Source: WHTK01 sp965197795
Lineage (GTDB): Bacteria; Chloroflexota; Dehalococcoidia; DSTF01; WHTK01
DNA: 64,000 bases
Reading direction: 5' to 3'
NCBI GenBank assembly: GCA_965197795.1
Contig: OZ240228.1
Span: 2,728,001-2,792,000, forward strand
The translations under genes were made by a program, and so were the position numbers. Position 1 is the stretch's first letter. Each line of letters starts with the position of its first letter. This document shows positions 1-8,121 of this stretch, one piece after another. Below the pieces are notes generated by a model that saw only the letters and a list, made by a program, of their open reading frames with translations, was not told the origin of the DNA and did no database searches.

Positions 1-63
1 GGCCTGGACGTCGTGCTCCAACGCCACGTAGTCGACGCGGTTCGGTACGGGCCTAAACGGCAT
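1..63 (-). CDS. ileS: Isoleucyl-tRNA synthetase, N-terminal fragment
   Basis: Only the first 21 codons lie in the window; the gene runs off the left edge. The start is an ATG at 63-61, and a purine-rich GGGAGGC ribosome site sits 5-6 bases upstream. The peptide opens MPFRPVPNRVDY followed by ALEHDVQA. That is the usual opening of IleRS (a short basic start, a V-P-N/K-V-D-[FY] stretch, then an acidic ALE...E helix). The enzyme charges tRNA-Ile. The call rests on 21 residues plus a leader that would suit an aminoacyl-tRNA synthetase gene, so it is likely but not certain. Confidence 0.6.
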   Translation of the reverse strand, partial: MPFRPVPNRVDYVALEHDVQA

Positions 64-255
64 CAGGCGCCTCCCAGGGCACGAGAACAGGCTGCGGCTG
101 GTGAGAAACGACGGTTCAGAGGGTTCAAAGGTGAGGCCTCCAGAGAGAGCTCGCGGGAACGCGAGCAAGACGACGGCTAGCGCGCCTCGGCGCTAATCGC
201 CCGCCCCGGTGATGAGCCGGGGCATCGCCTGTTCTCCGAAGGTGTACAAGTCACG
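64..255 (-). promoter_or_regulatory. Structured 5' leader of ileS, possible T-box-like element
   Basis: Between the promoter and the start codon lies about 190 nt with three hairpins, read on the minus strand. The first is a 7-bp GC stem (223-217 with 209-203) with a CUCAUCA loop. The second is a 6-bp stem (195-190 with 183-178). The third is a 7-bp stem (166-160 with 155-149). The first loop holds AUC, an Ile codon. This recalls the translational ileS T-boxes of Actinobacteria, where the specifier lies in the terminal loop of a short stem I. A GCCUC at 137-133 can pair with GAGGC of the ribosome site (73-69). I cannot find a clean UGGNACCGCG T-box core, so the class is uncertain. Confidence 0.35.
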
Positions 256-261
256 TATATA

Positions 262-289
262 AGCATAGCAGCGGCTGTGCCCAGGTCAA
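262..289 (-). promoter_or_regulatory. Sigma70-type promoter for ileS
   Basis: On the minus strand TTGACC (289-284) and TATGCT (267-262) are separated by 16 bases. Transcription would begin near position 255 and give the long structured leader of ileS. No comparable promoter was seen for the divergent gene at 310. Confidence 0.6.
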
Positions 290-309
290 AGCGGGCCGAT
301 TAACTAAAT

Positions 310-1175
310 ATGACGGATGATGGTGAACTCAAACTTGCCATCGGTGGCCTGGTGGTGGCACTTGTCGTGATAGGCAGCGTCATCGGCTGGTTTGTCCTCT
401 TCGTCGGCCCATCGGACGGCCCTAAATCTACAACGCAACCCGCGGCAGACGAGGCAGAGCGGCAAAGCCCCACCCGTGAGCCACGGGAGCGGGGACCCTC
501 CCTGACTGAGCTGTTAGGCCTGCTAACGCCGCCTGAGCCAGCCAAATGCGCCGACCCGGAGGCATGCCTTAATCCCTCGCCCGAATTGCTTGGGCGCTAC
601 GGAGACCCGACTTCCTGCGACTCGAATGAGCTACACATCTGCATCGTTCCGCTTGGCGACGTACCGCTCGACCTCGTCGAGCATCTTGTCGCGTACTACA
701 AAGCTGAGTACGGCCTGAGTATCAGTGTGCTGCGGCCGATCACGCTTCGGCCTGGAATGGACACCGAGCGGCCGGGACAGATAGCGGTGGATGATCTCCG
801 CAACTTGTTCAGAGAGGACTACACCATCTATGACCAGCATAATGAGACGATCCTGCTCGGTCTGACGGCGATTGACATCTATACACGCGACCGCCCGGAA
901 TGGAGGTGGCACTTCGGATCGACGTATAAGTTTTTTTGGAGGCGAGAATCCTCGGCAGGCGGTGATTTCCGCGTACCGGATGGACCCGGTGAGTTGGGGC
1001 AGCCCAGCAGACGACGAAGTCAGAAAACCGCCGTGTGAGGACGATGATGAACAAATACGTGGCCCTGACCTACTACGGGCTGGAGCTAAGTGACGACCCG
1101 CAGAGCGGGCTGTACCGGCTCATCGGCGGGCTCGGCGCTCTGGACCGAATCGATGAGCGAATTCCGGTGAAGTAG
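310..1175 (+). pseudogene. Membrane-anchored metzincin-like protein, broken by two frameshifts
   Basis: The reading frame opens at 310 with an N-terminal membrane segment (about residues 9-32), a proline-rich linker, then a globular domain. The segment LGDVPLDLVEHL, followed later by GLTAIDIY, resembles the fold of archaemetzincin-type proteins. Continuity is lost twice. At the T7 run 931-937 the sensible frame moves +1 (KFFGGENPRQAVISAYRMDP follows). Near the AAAACC at 1024-1029 it moves +1 again (VRTMMNKYVALTYYGL, ending at the TAG at 1173). Removing one base at each point restores a single protein of about 288 residues. No HExxH motif is visible, so enzymatic activity is doubtful. It may be a real pseudogene or an assembly error. 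Confidence 0.5.
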
Positions 1176-1245
1176 TGAGCAACGTTTTAACGCGAACCGA
1201 CACTCGCTTAACATTCCGGCTAAGTAGCGCCGGCATACTTGACGC

Positions 1246-1923
1246 ATGAGCATCTCGCGCAGACGTCTTCTCGGCATCATACCGCCGGCGATCGGGGCGC
1301 TGTTTCTCGCGGCTTGTGGTGGCAGCGACGATGACGAGCCGGCATCGCAGGCGGGCGGAACGTCTGGATCGGTGGAGCCGACGCCCCCTCCAGAGACTAC
1401 ATCGAGCAGCGGAGGCGGAGCCGTGGCGGGGCTGGAGCCGACCCCGGCTTGCGGCGACGACGACGAGCCAACCCTCGCACAGACGGAAGGACCCTTCTTC
1501 ACGCCGGACTCGCCGCAGCGGATTTCGCTGATGGAGGACGGTGTGAGCGGGACGCCGCTGCGCCTCAGCGGCGAAGTGGTTAACACGAACTGCGAGCCGA
1601 TCGAGAACGCGCTGGTCGACTTCTGGCACACCGATGATGCCGGGGATTACGACAACGTGGGGTTCAAGCTGCGCGGACATCAGTTCACTGACGCGACTGG
1701 CGCATGCCGGTTGGAGACAATCGTGCCGGGACTGTATCCAGCGCGGACGCGTCACATCCACGTAAAGGTGCAGGCGCCGGGCCGGCCGGTCCTGACCACG
1801 CAACTCTACTTTCCGGACGAAGCGCGCAACGCCAGCGACGGGATCTTCGACCCTGCGTTGTTGATCGAGATGGCCGACGACGCAACGCAGATCGGCAGCT
1901 TCCGTTTCGTACTCGAGGCCTAG
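1246..1923 (+). CDS. Tat-exported lipoprotein, intradiol ring-cleavage dioxygenase family
   Basis: The 225-residue protein begins with a twin-arginine SRRRLL signal and a lipobox LAAC (Cys24). A low-complexity linker follows to about residue 70, then an intradiol dioxygenase-like domain. The four expected non-haem Fe(III) ligands are all present: Tyr135 (GDYDN), Tyr164 (GLYPART), His170 and His172 (RHIHV). The family cleaves catechols or protocatechuate between the hydroxyls. Extracytoplasmic, lipid-anchored members exist, but their substrates are poorly known. The short form lacks the N-terminal helical dimerisation domain of classical catechol dioxygenases. A CATACT at 1234-1239 just upstream could be a -10 site giving a near-leaderless mRNA. 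It stands alone and ends at a strong hairpin. Confidence 0.85.
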   Translation: MSISRRRLLGIIPPAIGALFLAACGGSDDDEPASQAGGTSGSVEPTPPPETTSSSGGGAVAGLEPTPACGDDDEPTLAQTEGPFFTPDSPQRISLMEDGVSGTPLRLSGEVVNTNCEPIENALVDFWHTDDAGDYDNVGFKLRGHQFTDATGACRLETIVPGLYPARTRHIHVKVQAPGRPVLTTQLYFPDEARNASDGIFDPALLIEMADDATQIGSFRFVLEA

Positions 1924-1941
1924 ACACATCGCGAGACAACA

Positions 1942-1973
1942 AGACGGGGCGAAGTCTGTACTTCGCCCCGTCT
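1942..1973. terminator. Bidirectional transcription terminator hairpin
   Basis: A perfect 13-bp inverted repeat (1942-1954 with 1961-1973) with a 6-base loop lies between two convergent genes, where a shared terminator is expected. There is no long U tract on either side. Confidence 0.7.
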
Positions 1974-1993
1974 GAGTTGATGGCGTCCGGAGC

Positions 1994-2953
1994 CTAGGCG
2001 GCCTGCGTAGGCAGGTAGGCGTCCAGCTTTTCGAAGGCCTGGCCGTAGCCACCAAGCGCGTGCTCGAGACCCGGCACGGAAGCGCCAATATCCACGCGCA
2101 TGACCATCGTGGTCTTGCCCTCGTGCTCGACGAAGTCGATGGCGACCAGCATCTCTCCCGGCCAACTATCCCCCATCCCGTAAACGGCTGGAGACGCCTT
2201 ATTGCCTTCGGCGTCGGCCAAGTACTCGGTGAAGGCGAGGCGGGACGGCGGCGTGACCTCCTGGCAAACTCTGCCGTACCACATGTCCATACCGTATTGG
2301 GAGGATCGCATATTGAAGTGCGCTACTCCGCCTACGCTCGCATCGATGGTGCAGGAGGGCGTGTCGAAGCCGTGAGGCCCCCACCAGCGGACGAAGTGCT
2401 CCGGCTCGGTCCAGCACTTGAACACGAGCTCGCGCGGCGCGTCGAAGGTACGAGCCACGATCATTTCGTCGTCCGTGATGATGATCGTGTTCTCGACGTG
2501 ACGGGCGAGACGTTCCAGCGTCTGCTCGCCGCCCTCAACCGCGCCGTGCTCACGCACGACTTCGTCGCGTAGGGCCTGGGTCTGGAAAACAGAGCGCATC
2601 GTGAGCTCCGTCTTGCCGTCACGGTCATCGAACGTGAGGCTGGTCTGAAAGCGCGAAGGGTCGTCCGGCGAATCGCCGCCCTGGTCATACACGAGACGCC
2701 CCGGCTCGGCCACCTCGCGGAATTGAATACGGTTCTCGTACGCGGTGCCATCCGGAGCTCGCATGACGTAGCGCCAGACGCCGTCGGGGGCCGCATCGAT
2801 CTCCTGCGTTGTCGTGGAGAACCCTTCAGGTCCCCACCATTGAACGAGTTGGTCGGCGAGGGTCCACGCCTTGAATACCAGGTCGCGCGGGGCGTCGATC
2901 AGCCGCGTGATAACGATCTCGCGGTCGGTTGTTGTGGTCGATTCTCTGGTCAT
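1994..2953 (-). CDS. Double SRPBCC (AHSA1-like) domain protein
   Basis: The 319-residue protein holds two AHSA1/START-like domains in tandem, about residues 8-150 and 160-315. Each opens with the family signature: a (V)xRxxDAPRxLVFKxWT start followed by a WWGP(E/H)GF motif near residue 40 of the domain. These domains form a hydrophobic ligand cavity. Single-domain members next to ArsR regulators are very common, but the ligand is generally unknown. The start ATG overlaps the stop of the ArsR gene by one base (TAATG), so the two are translationally coupled. The tandem arrangement looks like a fused duplication. Confidence 0.85.
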   Translation of the reverse strand: MTRESTTTTDREIVITRLIDAPRDLVFKAWTLADQLVQWWGPEGFSTTTQEIDAAPDGVWRYVMRAPDGTAYENRIQFREVAEPGRLVYDQGGDSPDDPSRFQTSLTFDDRDGKTELTMRSVFQTQALRDEVVREHGAVEGGEQTLERLARHVENTIIITDDEMIVARTFDAPRELVFKCWTEPEHFVRWWGPHGFDTPSCTIDASVGGVAHFNMRSSQYGMDMWYGRVCQEVTPPSRLAFTEYLADAEGNKASPAVYGMGDSWPGEMLVAIDFVEHEGKTTMVMRVDIGASVPGLEHALGGYGQAFEKLDAYLPTQAA

Positions 2954-3321
2954 TAGTTCTCCTCTTCAGTAGTTGATTGCTCTTCGTTGTTCTGTAGCTC
3001 ACGCAGGTAGTCATCGAGGCGGTCGAAGCGCTCTTCCCAGTGGCGCCGGTAGGTCTCGACCCACTCATCGACCTGTTTGAGCGGCGCCGCCTGGAGACGG
3101 CACGGCCGCCACTGCGCTTCGCGGCCACGCTCGATTAGTCCGGCACGTTGGAGCACCTTGAGATGCTTCGAGACGGCCGGGAGGCTGATCTCGAAAGGCT
3201 CCGCGAGCTCGCCCACGGAGGTCTCGCCGTCGGCAAGCCGGGCGAGGATGGCACGACGCGTGGGGTCGGCCAGTGCCGCGAAGGTGGCGCTCAGGGAGTC
3301 CGCAGTCGTCATCATGGTCAT
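2953..3321 (-). CDS. ArsR/SmtB-family transcriptional regulator
   Basis: A 122-residue winged-helix repressor-type protein. The motif LADPTRRAILARL at residues 17-29 and the recognition helix LPAVSKHLKVLQ near residues 47-58 are diagnostic. No cysteine metal site is visible (a single Cys), so it is probably of the non-metal ArsR group that regulates adjacent AHSA1 genes. An AAAGGG site lies 9 bases upstream of the ATG. It is the first gene of a two-gene operon with the SRPBCC protein and probably regulates itself through the AT-rich palindrome just upstream. Confidence 0.9.
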   Translation of the reverse strand: MTMMTTADSLSATFAALADPTRRAILARLADGETSVGELAEPFEISLPAVSKHLKVLQRAGLIERGREAQWRPCRLQAAPLKQVDEWVETYRRHWEERFDRLDDYLRELQNNEEQSTTEEEN

Positions 3322-3323
3322 AG

Positions 3324-3341
3324 TAATTAACCCTTTAATTA
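3324..3341. promoter_or_regulatory. Candidate ArsR operator, AT-rich inverted repeat
   Basis: TAATTAA (3324-3330) and TTAATTA (3335-3341) form a 7-bp inverted repeat with a 4-base spacer, directly ahead of the ArsR-family start codon. It stands out as an AT island in GC-rich DNA, as expected for an autoregulatory ArsR site. Binding is inferred, not shown. Confidence 0.45.
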
Positions 3342-3412
3342 AATAACCTACAAGTTAAATACACCCTAGGAAGAGGAGCTGTCAAGTCTGTTCAGGGAAA
3401 TACTTTCGTCGC

Positions 3413-3697
3413 TTAGCCAGACGGCTTGAGAATCGAGTGCACCGGATACTGGTCAACCTTTGGCATGCTGCGGATGCCCGCCGCCTCCACCGCAGGCAGC
3501 AGGCGATCCTCCATGAAGCGCATGACGTGGTCGGGAGAGCGCCAGACCTGGGTCAGGACCATCGACTTATCGCTGAAGGCGACGACCTGGTGCTCGAGGC
3601 CATCCGGCAGGTCCGTGTCCCATCCGATTCGCTGCCGCAGGTCGTCGTACTGCTTAGCCGTGATGCCGTCCCATTCGAGTAGCCAGACGATCGCCAT
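3413..3697 (-). CDS. Small dimeric alpha-beta barrel (ABM-like) protein
   Basis: The chosen start is the ATG at 3697 because GGAGGAA lies 6-8 bases before it; an in-frame start 8 codons further up has no such site. The 94-residue product (MAIVWLLEW...) has the length and alternating strand/helix pattern of antibiotic-biosynthesis-monooxygenase-type dimeric barrels. It includes a W-R-S-P-D-H-V-M-R-F helix. No catalytic residues can be named. It is divergent from the radical SAM gene at 3779, and its function is unknown. Confidence 0.7.
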   Translation of the reverse strand: MAIVWLLEWDGITAKQYDDLRQRIGWDTDLPDGLEHQVVAFSDKSMVLTQVWRSPDHVMRFMEDRLLPAVEAAGIRSMPKVDQYPVHSILKPSG

Positions 3698-3742
3698 GTA
3701 TGATTCCTCCGGCCCCAGCATACGCCAGACCGACGCGATCTC

Positions 3743-3771
3743 TTGTCAAAGTAGAATACTTGTTCTACTCT
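3743..3771 (+). promoter_or_regulatory. Promoter with embedded LexA-like palindrome
   Basis: TTGTCA (3743-3748) and TACTCT (3766-3771) are 17 bases apart. The palindrome GTAGAA-N6-TTCTAC (3751-3768) fills the spacer and contains GAAT-N4-GTTC, one mismatch from the GAAC-N4-GTTC core of Gram-positive and actinobacterial SOS boxes. A repressor bound here would block RNA polymerase. The -10 lies only 7 bases before the ATG, so the mRNA should be essentially leaderless. Confidence 0.5.
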
Positions 3772-3778
3772 GTACGCC

Positions 3779-4732
3779 ATGCAGGTCGAATCACCAGGAA
3801 TCGCCGCCTCACAGCCGCTTCCGCTCCGCGACGCCCTCTACCGCGAGGAGCCGTGCAAGACAGCGCTAAACCAGTGCAAGGGGATGCCTTTTCGCTGGAC
3901 GCTCAACCCCTACATGGGGTGCGTGCACCGCTGCAGTTACTGCTACGTGCGCGCCTACGAAAAGCGAGCCGACCGGCCCTTCGACTCGCGTTACGGGACC
4001 TCGATCCGGGTGAAGACGAACGTGGCGCAGGTGTTGCGCTGGGAGCTGCACAGGCGATCGTGGCGGCGCGAGACGGTCGCGATCGGTGCCGCTACGGACC
4101 CGTACCAGCCCGCCGAGGGTCGGTATCGCCTGACCCGGCAATGTCTGGAAGTGCTGACGGCAGCGCACAATCCGTTCGGGCTGATCACGCGCGGCCCGAT
4201 GATCGTGCGAGACGTCGACGTGCTGCAGGAAGCATCGCGGCGCGCTGCGGTCGGGATCAACGTGTCGATTCCGACGTTGGACCCGGACGTCTGGCGCAAG
4301 ACGGAGCCGGGTACGTCGCCGCCGCGTCAGCGGCTGCGTGCGGTGCGGCTGCTGACCGACGCCGGCATCAAAGTGAACATCTCGATGGCACCGATACTGC
4401 CCGGGATCTCAGACGCGCCGGAGCAGCTCGCAACCGTGGTACGCGCTGCCTACGACGCGGGGGCCTCCGGCGTCTGGGCCAACCTGCTGCACCTGTGCCC
4501 GGGCACCCGCGAGCATTTCCTGAACCAGGTGGCTCGCGATTGGCCCCACCTGCTATCGCGCTATCGCGAGCTGTATCGCTACGATGCCTATCTACCGGAG
4601 CAGGCGAAGGCGCCGGCGTTGAGCAAGGTTGCAGAACTCAAACGGCTGTACGCGCCGCAGGCCCGCCGGGCGAACCTTATCGAGCCGCCGCCACCGGTAG
4701 AGCAGCTCTCATTGCTGGCCCTGGTCGGTTAG
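3779..4732 (+). CDS. Radical SAM protein, SplB-like (Rv2578c family)
   Basis: The 317-residue protein carries the radical SAM iron-sulfur motif C48-x3-C52-x2-C55 within MGCVHRCSYCY. The preceding N-P-Y-M-G and the following basic segment SIRVKTNVAQVL are typical of the SplB-like/Rv2578c group. That group is related to spore photoproduct lyase, but most members are uncharacterised. The ATG lies 7 bases after a good -10, so no ribosome site is expected. A SOS-type palindrome in the promoter points to a DNA-damage role, which fits the SplB relationship but is inference. Its last bases overlap the convergent lipoprotein gene. Confidence 0.85.
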   Translation: MQVESPGIAASQPLPLRDALYREEPCKTALNQCKGMPFRWTLNPYMGCVHRCSYCYVRAYEKRADRPFDSRYGTSIRVKTNVAQVLRWELHRRSWRRETVAIGAATDPYQPAEGRYRLTRQCLEVLTAAHNPFGLITRGPMIVRDVDVLQEASRRAAVGINVSIPTLDPDVWRKTEPGTSPPRQRLRAVRLLTDAGIKVNISMAPILPGISDAPEQLATVVRAAYDAGASGVWANLLHLCPGTREHFLNQVARDWPHLLSRYRELYRYDAYLPEQAKAPALSKVAELKRLYAPQARRANLIEPPPPVEQLSLLALVG

Positions 4733-5240
4733 CCGCCACAGAGCAGCTCCTGACCGGGCCGCGACTGCGCCACGCGCTCCAGGAAGGCGTAATCGTGCAG
4801 CGTCTCGATATCTTCCAGCCGTTCGCGGATCACGGCGTCCTCCAGGTCGTAGTCCGACGCCGCGTCCTCGAACCACGCCATGTCGGCAGGCAAGAAGACA
4901 TCGCGATTGGCGTCGAACTCGCCGCGACTTCGGCCTGCTCGGCATCGCCCAGGCTATCGCGCAGGCAGGCGTAGTTGCCCAAGCGCACCTTGTATTCCTC
5001 ACGCAGCAGTCGTAGCTGTTCCCTGGCCGCCGGCGCCGAGGGGCGCGGCTCGACCAGGACCCGCGCTTGGGCCAGAAGCTGGCCGTAAGTCTCGGCAATT
5101 TCGATGCCGAGGCTCTGCGCCTGAGTCGGCGTCGGAGTGGCCGACGGAGAGCTATCGAGGACTCCGCAGCTTACGGCCAAAGAGGCTGCGACCAGGGGGA
5201 CGAGACGCAGACGAAAGTGCGTGGGACAGAAGCGCCGCAT
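4729..5240 (-). pseudogene. Small lipoprotein of unknown function, frame broken once
   Basis: The start ATG at 5240 gives a signal peptide ending in a lipobox-like AVSC, then a helical, charged domain (IEIAETYGQLLAQARVLVE...). Around 4917 (GCGGCG) the sensible frame shifts. The downstream frame reads EFDANRDVFLPADMAWFED and ends RVAQSRPGQELLCGG with a stop at 4731-4729. One missing base at this point would restore a protein of about 170 residues. Both halves have coding-like composition, so I treat them as one gene. The family is not recognised. Confidence 0.5.
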
Positions 5241-5271
5241 ATCTCTACTATCGGAGTATGGGGCCCGACGC

Positions 5272-6181
5272 GTGAACCACGCCAACCCGGCCATCGAGGT
5301 CAAGGGGCTGCGCAAGACGTACGGCTCGCTGGAGGCCGTTGCCGGCATCGACCTCCGCGTCGAACGCGGCGAGGTGTTCGCGCTCCTGGGGCCCAATGGA
5401 GCCGGCAAGACGACGGCCGTCGAGATCCTGGAAGGCCACCGAGCGCGGTCCGGTGGCGAGGTCAGCGTGCTGGGTTTCGATCCCGAGAAGGGCGAGGCCG
5501 ACTTCAAGCGGCGCATCGGTATCGTGCTGCAGGAGACTGGCGTCGAACCGTATTTGACGGTAGAAGAGACGGTGGAGCTGTACCGCGGTTATTACCCGCA
5601 CCCGAGGCCGCTGAACGACGTGCTGAACCTCGTGGGGCTGACGGAGCAGCGAAGCATCCGGGTGCGGCTGCTGTCCGGCGGGCAGCAGCGGCGGCTCGAC
5701 GTGGCTGTCGGCCTGGCGGGCGACCCGGACCTGCTCTTCCTGGATGAGCCAACGACGGGCTTCGATCCGGCGGCGCGGCGCTTGGGAGATGGTGCGAGGT
5801 CTGCAGGCCCTCGGCAAGACCATCTTCCTGACAACCCACTACATGGACGAGGCGCAGCACTTGGCGGACCGCGTCGCGATCATCCGGCGAGGGCGAATCG
5901 TCGCTGAGGGTGAACCGGAGGCGCTGATCAGCCAGCAGACGGTCGGCGTCATCCGCTTTCGAGAGCCGGCAAACGCGCCCGGTCTGCTGGAGGGCATCCC
6001 GACGAGCAGTGAACGCGGTTTCGTCAGCATCGAAACGGAGTCGCCGACGGCGGTGTTGCACGCCCTGACGAGCCGGGCCAGCGAGCGCGGCATTGAGCTC
6101 GAGGACCTTACGGTCTCTCGCGCAACGCTGGAAGACCTCTACCTACGCTTGGTAGGCGAAGCAGACGAGGCGCGGCAGTGA
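5272..6181 (+). pseudogene. ABC-2 type exporter ATPase, frameshifted
   Basis: The start is a GTG at 5272. Walker A (GPNGAGKTT), the signature LSGGQQRR, Walker B (LLFLDEPTTG) and the H-loop (LTTHYMDEA) are all present, as in drug or polysaccharide exporter ATPases. The frame is lost near 5777, in GGCGGCGCGGCGC. The second frame resumes as AWEMVRGLQALGKTIFL and runs to the TGA at 6179. Two missing bases (or one extra) in this GC repeat account for it. Intact length would be about 300 residues. It pairs with the permease at 6237. With neighbours also broken at simple repeats, an assembly error is as likely as decay. Confidence 0.7.
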
Positions 6182-6236
6182 GAGAGTGGGCGCTGCCCCG
6201 AGCTGAAGCCCGGGGCATGTTTGTGGACGGTCTCGC

Positions 6237-7012
6237 GTGAGCCTCACTGCGCTTACGCTGCGACAGGCGCGCTACAACAACAACAAGGCGTTCTGGCGCA
6301 ACCCGGCAGCGGCGTTCTTCACCTTCGTGTTTCCCCTCATGTTCCTGCTGATCTTCAACCTCGTGTTCGGAGACGGGGAGATAGAGGTGGAAGGGGCACG
6401 ATCGATATCTCGACGTTCTACGTCCCCGCGATCCTGGCGCTGTCCGTAATCAACGCCTGCTTCACCGCGATCTCGCAGACCGTGGTGTTCAACCGCGATC
6501 AGGGCGTCCTCAAACGTCTGCGCGGCACGCCGATGCCGGCGATCGCCTTCTTTGCGGCGCGCGTGCTGCACACGGTGCTGATCACGATCCTGCTCGTGAT
6601 CATTGTCATGGCGGTTGGAGTCCTCGCGTTCGGCGTCGAGATTCAGACGGACAAGCTGCCGGCGATGGCCTTCGCCCTGATCGTGGGCGCGGCGGCGTTC
6701 TGCGCCCTGGGCCTGGCGATGACCGGCTTCATCCCGAACGCGGACGCGGCCCCGGCCGTCGTCAACGCAGTGATCCTGCCGCTTCTCTTCATCTCCGACG
6801 TGTTCATCCCAATGCAGGATGCGCCCTCTTGGCTGCGCGACCTGGCGTCCGTGTTCCCCGTCAGCCACCTGGTGCGGTCGATGCACGAAGCCTTCAATCC
6901 GCTCACCGGAGGCAGCGGCTTCGAGGTAAAGAGCCTGCTGGTAATGGCCGCATGGGGCCTCGCCGGGCTAGTGCTGGCGGTGCGCTACTTCAGCTGGGAG
7001 CCTCGTCACTAG
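6237..7012 (+). pseudogene. ABC-2 type transporter permease, frameshifted
   Basis: A GTG at 6237 opens a frame with the first membrane segment (AFFTFVFPLMFLLIFNLVF). The frame breaks at a GGGG run near 6394. The second frame continues with ISTFYVPAILALSVI and about five more membrane segments, ending at 7012. One extra G would join them (EVEG-GTIDIS). The product is an ABC-2 membrane domain of about 258 residues, partner of the preceding ATPase. The substrate is unknown; relatives export drugs or lipids. Confidence 0.7.
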
Positions 7013-7131
7013 GCCACTGCATGGCGGCGGGAGGCTGCCGCTATCACGCTTGGCGCGCATCGCTGCTATGCTGGAATAGCCAGCCCGGCGTGCTTTTATG
7101 ACAAGCAGACCGGGCTCTGACGGGGGGCAGC

Positions 7132-8112
7132 ATGGCAACCGAAACAGGCCGCGAGACGGCTGCCGAGGCCGCAGCCGCGATTCGCGAGGTCGCTGAGCGG
7201 GTCAAAGCCAACATCAAGCGCGTCATAGTCGGCAAGGACGACGTACTCGACCTCGTGCTCGTGGCGCTGCTTTCGGACGGCCACATCCTGATCGAAGACG
7301 TACCGGGCATCGGCAAGACGATGCTAGCGAAGTCGATCTCGAAGTCTATCGGCTGCGAGTTCCGGCGCATCCAGTTCACGCCGGACGTGATGCCGTCCGA
7401 CATCTCCGGCATCAACTACTACAACCAGATGTCGGGCGAGTTCGAGTTCCGGCCCGGGCCGATCGTCGCGAACATCGTGCTGGCGGACGAGATCAACCGG
7501 GCGACGCCGCGGACCCAGTCTGCGCTGCTGGAGGCGATGGAGGAACGTCAGCTGACGGTCGAGGGTGTGACGCAGGCGCTGCCGCGCCCCTTCCTAGTTC
7601 TGGCGACCCAGAACCCGATCGAGCTGGAGGGCACGTTCCCTTTGCCGGAGGCGCAGCTGGACCGCTTCTTCATGCGCATCAGCCTGGGGTACCCGGAAGA
7701 GGATGACGAGGACGAGGTACTGACGCGCTTCGAGGACTCGAGTCCGCTGGACGAGCTGGGAGCGGTCATAACGGCCGAAGAGCTGGTGCGCCTGAGCGCG
7801 ATGGTGCCGCGCATCTATTGCGAGCCGTCGGTGCGACGCTACGTGGTCCAGTTGGTGCAGGCGACGCGGAAGCACCACGCCTTCGAGTTGGGCGCCAGCC
7901 CGCGTGGCAGCCTCGGTTTGTACCGCGGCGCCAGGGCGCTGGCGGCGCTACGAGGCCGTGATTACGTGCTGCCGGACGACGTCAGGTTCCTGGCGCCCTA
8001 CGTGCTGACGCATCGGACCATCCTGAACTCTCAGAGCCGCTTGCGCGGCAGCGACGCCTCGGCCGTAGTCCAGGAGATCATCGGCAGCGTCGCGGTGCCG
8101 GTCGAAGGGTAG
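7132..8112 (+). CDS. MoxR-family AAA+ ATPase
   Basis: A 326-residue MoxR ATPase with Walker A (GIGKTMLAKS), Walker B (VLADEINRATP), sensor region (LATQNPIELEGTFPLPEAQLDRFFM) and the C-terminal lid domain. MoxR proteins act as chaperone-like ATPases, often with vWA-type partners. The downstream DUF58 gene is the usual partner. A GGGGGGC stretch precedes the ATG. It is the first gene of a three-gene unit with DUF58 and DUF4129 genes, with 9 bases to the next gene. Confidence 0.93.
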   Translation: MATETGRETAAEAAAAIREVAERVKANIKRVIVGKDDVLDLVLVALLSDGHILIEDVPGIGKTMLAKSISKSIGCEFRRIQFTPDVMPSDISGINYYNQMSGEFEFRPGPIVANIVLADEINRATPRTQSALLEAMEERQLTVEGVTQALPRPFLVLATQNPIELEGTFPLPEAQLDRFFMRISLGYPEEDDEDEVLTRFEDSSPLDELGAVITAEELVRLSAMVPRIYCEPSVRRYVVQLVQATRKHHAFELGASPRGSLGLYRGARALAALRGRDYVLPDDVRFLAPYVLTHRTILNSQSRLRGSDASAVVQEIIGSVAVPVEG

Positions 8113-8121
8113 AAGCGCGGC

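Noticed and set aside
1120..2088. Long minus-strand frame of 322 codons over the intradiol dioxygenase gene
   Set aside because: Arg/Ser/Ala-rich shadow. The plus strand carries a Tat signal, lipobox and complete iron-ligand set.
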